Shown here: positions 62,591 through 64,000 of the stretch, piece after piece
Layout of the letters: each line of letters opens with the position of its first letter
Numbering within the stretch: position 1 is the first letter of the stretch
From: Chondrus crispus
Taxonomy: Eukaryota > Rhodophyta > Florideophyceae > Gigartinales > Gigartinaceae
Direction of reading: 5' to 3'
Length of the DNA: 64,000 nt
Assembly (NCBI RefSeq): GCF_000350225.1
Contig: NW_005179127.1
Span: 62,001-126,000 of the forward strand
Made by a program: the position numbers and the translations under genes
Notes under the pieces: generated by a model
The model's database searches: none
The model's input: the letters and a program-made list of their open reading frames with translations, nothing else
What the model was told of the DNA's origin: nothing

Positions 62591-63524
62591 GGGGCCTCTC
62601 GCCCTGCAGAGGGGGTCTCCTCTCAGACAATTTCCGGGCCAGGACCGCGTCTAACGGCATTGCCGTGTGCACCATTGCCCGAGGGTGGCGAGTGACGAAA
62701 GCAATGACTTGGTTCTTCGATAGCCTCTTGTTGGCGGATGAGAAGTTCGCCACAAGGACCTTGCACTCCTGCAACGGGGCTATGTGCACCACCATGTTGG
62801 AGAGGGACATCCGGCGCTTCGCAAAAAAATGGGGGTTCGTCTCGAGAACGGAGAGTCCTGCCCGTCCACTTGTGACGTATACCCAGGTCTGGGTGCCCAC
62901 CGGAGTTTCCACGGCGCGGGACGCCTTGAGCTTCGGGGAAATCTACCCGGCTTCGGGGGCATACTCCTGCTCCGACGGAAGGGGCGGGGCGTTTGCGGCC
63001 CGTGCGGCCGGTTTCTGGACGATGGGTATCTTGGTGCCATCGTCCAATTCTACCACCTTCCGCCGTGGGTAGATTTGCTTCGACGAACTCATCGTTAAAA
63101 TCGCGCCCCAGTATCCCGGGGGCATCTAACCGTTCACAAACGATGATTGTACACGTCATGGTGCGGTCGCCTAACCGCACCACGAGGGGGATCTCTCCTC
63201 TCGTACGCAATGGTCTCCAATTGGCGTCAGCGATCGTCAGGATTTCACCTGGATTAACCAGCGCTTCCCATCCGGGGGCTCTGTGTTGACACGTATGAAG
63301 TTGGAGCCGGCTCCTGTATCCAATGTTGTGAGCTGGCGCACCATTATTGATGGTGATGTTCCAAGGTCGGCATAGACCTTGTAGTTCCTCCGAGACAGTG
63401 CTTGCACTGTCTCGGGATATTCAGCACCCCGTGCAAGCGGGGGGGGTTTCTCCGCCAAGGTCGGCGTAAAGTACCGAGCTATTCGGGGTAGTGATCTCCC
63501 TGGGATAACCCAGTGTGTTTGCAA
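62469..63524 (-). pseudogene. Gypsy-2 protease and following region
   Basis: The 63524-63237 frame has the protease site LTTLDTGAGSNFIRV (DTG). The next frame (63210) has GILGRDFNDEFVEAN, the protease end, then loses register. The frame 62912-62469 has the strand-rich region before RT (VVHIAPLQECKVLVANFSSA). At least two shifts. Confidence 0.7.
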
Positions 63525-63639
63525 CCGAGTATTTGGTACCGCCTCTCCGCCTTGAGAGGTGAGAAAAATTCCGCCATCATGGGCGAGAACTCCGAGGACG
63601 TGCCCGGGACCACCTCAGCTGCTGCTGGCTGAGGTTCTC

Positions 63640-63925
63640 CTAGTTTTTTGGAGGAGAACAATTGCCGAAAGGGGGCGGAAAGGTCTTCATCCCGGCACCT
63701 GCACGCAGCGGCGGGTCCGTGGAATCCTCGGGGTTCATGACCCGGTTCGCCTCGTAACTGAGGAGGGCGACGGCTCCGAGATACGCATCCGGAGGCATTC
63801 GACTCTTTTGGGTCGTGGTCAACTTCTCGTATTGGTGGAGTACGAGGGAAACATCCTTCACCTTCATATCGCAGTCGGGAAAAATGTGGTCCCCGACTCG
63901 ATAACAGGTGAAGCACATGAATCAT
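63640..63925 (-). pseudogene. Gypsy-2 gag zinc-knuckle segment
   Basis: The frame begins MCFTCYRVGDHIFPDC, a C-x2-C-x5-H-x4-C knuckle with one more residue than the classical x4. About 75 residues follow, with a helix and a Pro-rich end. The rest of gag lies to the right, partly beyond the window; a large inverted repeat sits just upstream. Confidence 0.6.
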
Positions 63926-63982
63926 CTGCGAGAACCTCCGTCCCCGCAGATCTGATCTGCGGGGACGGAGGTCCTCGCAGAT
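63924..63982. repeat. Large near-perfect palindrome in gypsy-2 gag
   Basis: Arms 63924-63952 and 63954-63982 (29 bp each) are complements with one mismatch around a single T; the core is ACCTCCGTCCCCGCAGATC and its complement. It lies next to the zinc-knuckle frame and is GC-rich. Confidence 0.85.
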
Positions 63983-64000
63983 CCTTGTGGTAATTACGGG

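Larger units (their letters stand above)
57176..64000 (-). mobile_element. Gypsy-2: decayed Ty3/gypsy chromodomain element, running off the window
   Basis: From right to left: gag zinc knuckle, protease, RT, (LTR-like insertion), RT thumb and RNase H, integrase, chromodomain. Frames are broken many times by shifts and stops, far more than in gypsy-1, so it is older. The gag start and 5' LTR lie beyond 64000. Sequence differs clearly from gypsy-1, so it is another family. Confidence 0.8.

Noticed and set aside
1-64000. Bacterial contamination because of ParB and DNA methyltransferase genes
   Set aside because: They lie inside TIR elements or beside eukaryotic retroelements with chromodomains and spliceosomal gene remnants; no bacterial gene context is present.

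Overview
The window looks like nuclear DNA of a eukaryote with a small, repeat-rich, intron-poor genome. The best guess is a multicellular alga, possibly a florideophyte red alga such as Chondrus. That placement is inference. It rests on long intronless frames, spliceosomal protein remnants (U1-70K-like and PRPF4-like), Ty3/gypsy chromodomain retroelements, and CACTA, Mutator and other eukaryotic DNA transposons. Ribosome-binding sites and bacterial-type operons are not visible. A 100-base N run marks an assembly gap. Almost nothing here is an ordinary intact host gene: the window is a stack of mobile elements, some nested.

Layout. 1-4.0 kb holds a U1-70K-like pseudogene, a perfect hairpin, and an LTR with a gag-like scrap. 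4.5-16.2 kb holds unrecognised large genes, among them a divergent pair of gene clusters that share an inverted-repeat promoter region around three palindromes. The leftward cluster encodes a basic protein, a ParB-like protein, an unknown protein and a 2OG-Fe(II)-oxygenase-like protein. 16.5-19.8 kb is a broken CACTA-type transposase. 20.64-24.80 kb is a complete Mutator-like element with ~61-bp terminal inverted repeats (TIRs) and 9-bp target-site duplications (TSDs), carrying a DnaJ-type J-domain gene next to its transposase. 24.9-26.1 kb is a PRPF4-like gene interrupted by an MFS-transporter fragment. 26.2-29.9 kb holds a MITE, gene scraps and the gap. 29.9-32.1 kb holds a DNA-methyltransferase-like gene and a gene cut off by an LTR.

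32.1-54.3 kb is a minus-strand gypsy chromodomain element (gypsy-1). It has an extra plus-strand ORF between pol and the 3' LTR. That ORF is split by a 9.1-kb DNA transposon (35.43-44.50 kb) with ~410-bp TIRs, a DUF7869-type transposase gene and a ParB-domain/DNA-methyltransferase gene. 54.3-57.2 kb holds remnants and tandem repeats. 57.2-64 kb is a second, more decayed gypsy element (gypsy-2) with a 1.76-kb LTR-like insertion inside its reverse transcriptase.

Two themes recur. First, ParB-like domains, DNA methyltransferases and a 2OG oxygenase occur with transposases, which points to element-encoded DNA or chromatin modification. Second, many frames are continuous except for single in-frame stop codons, suggesting decay by point mutation (or readthrough), with fewer frameshifts.
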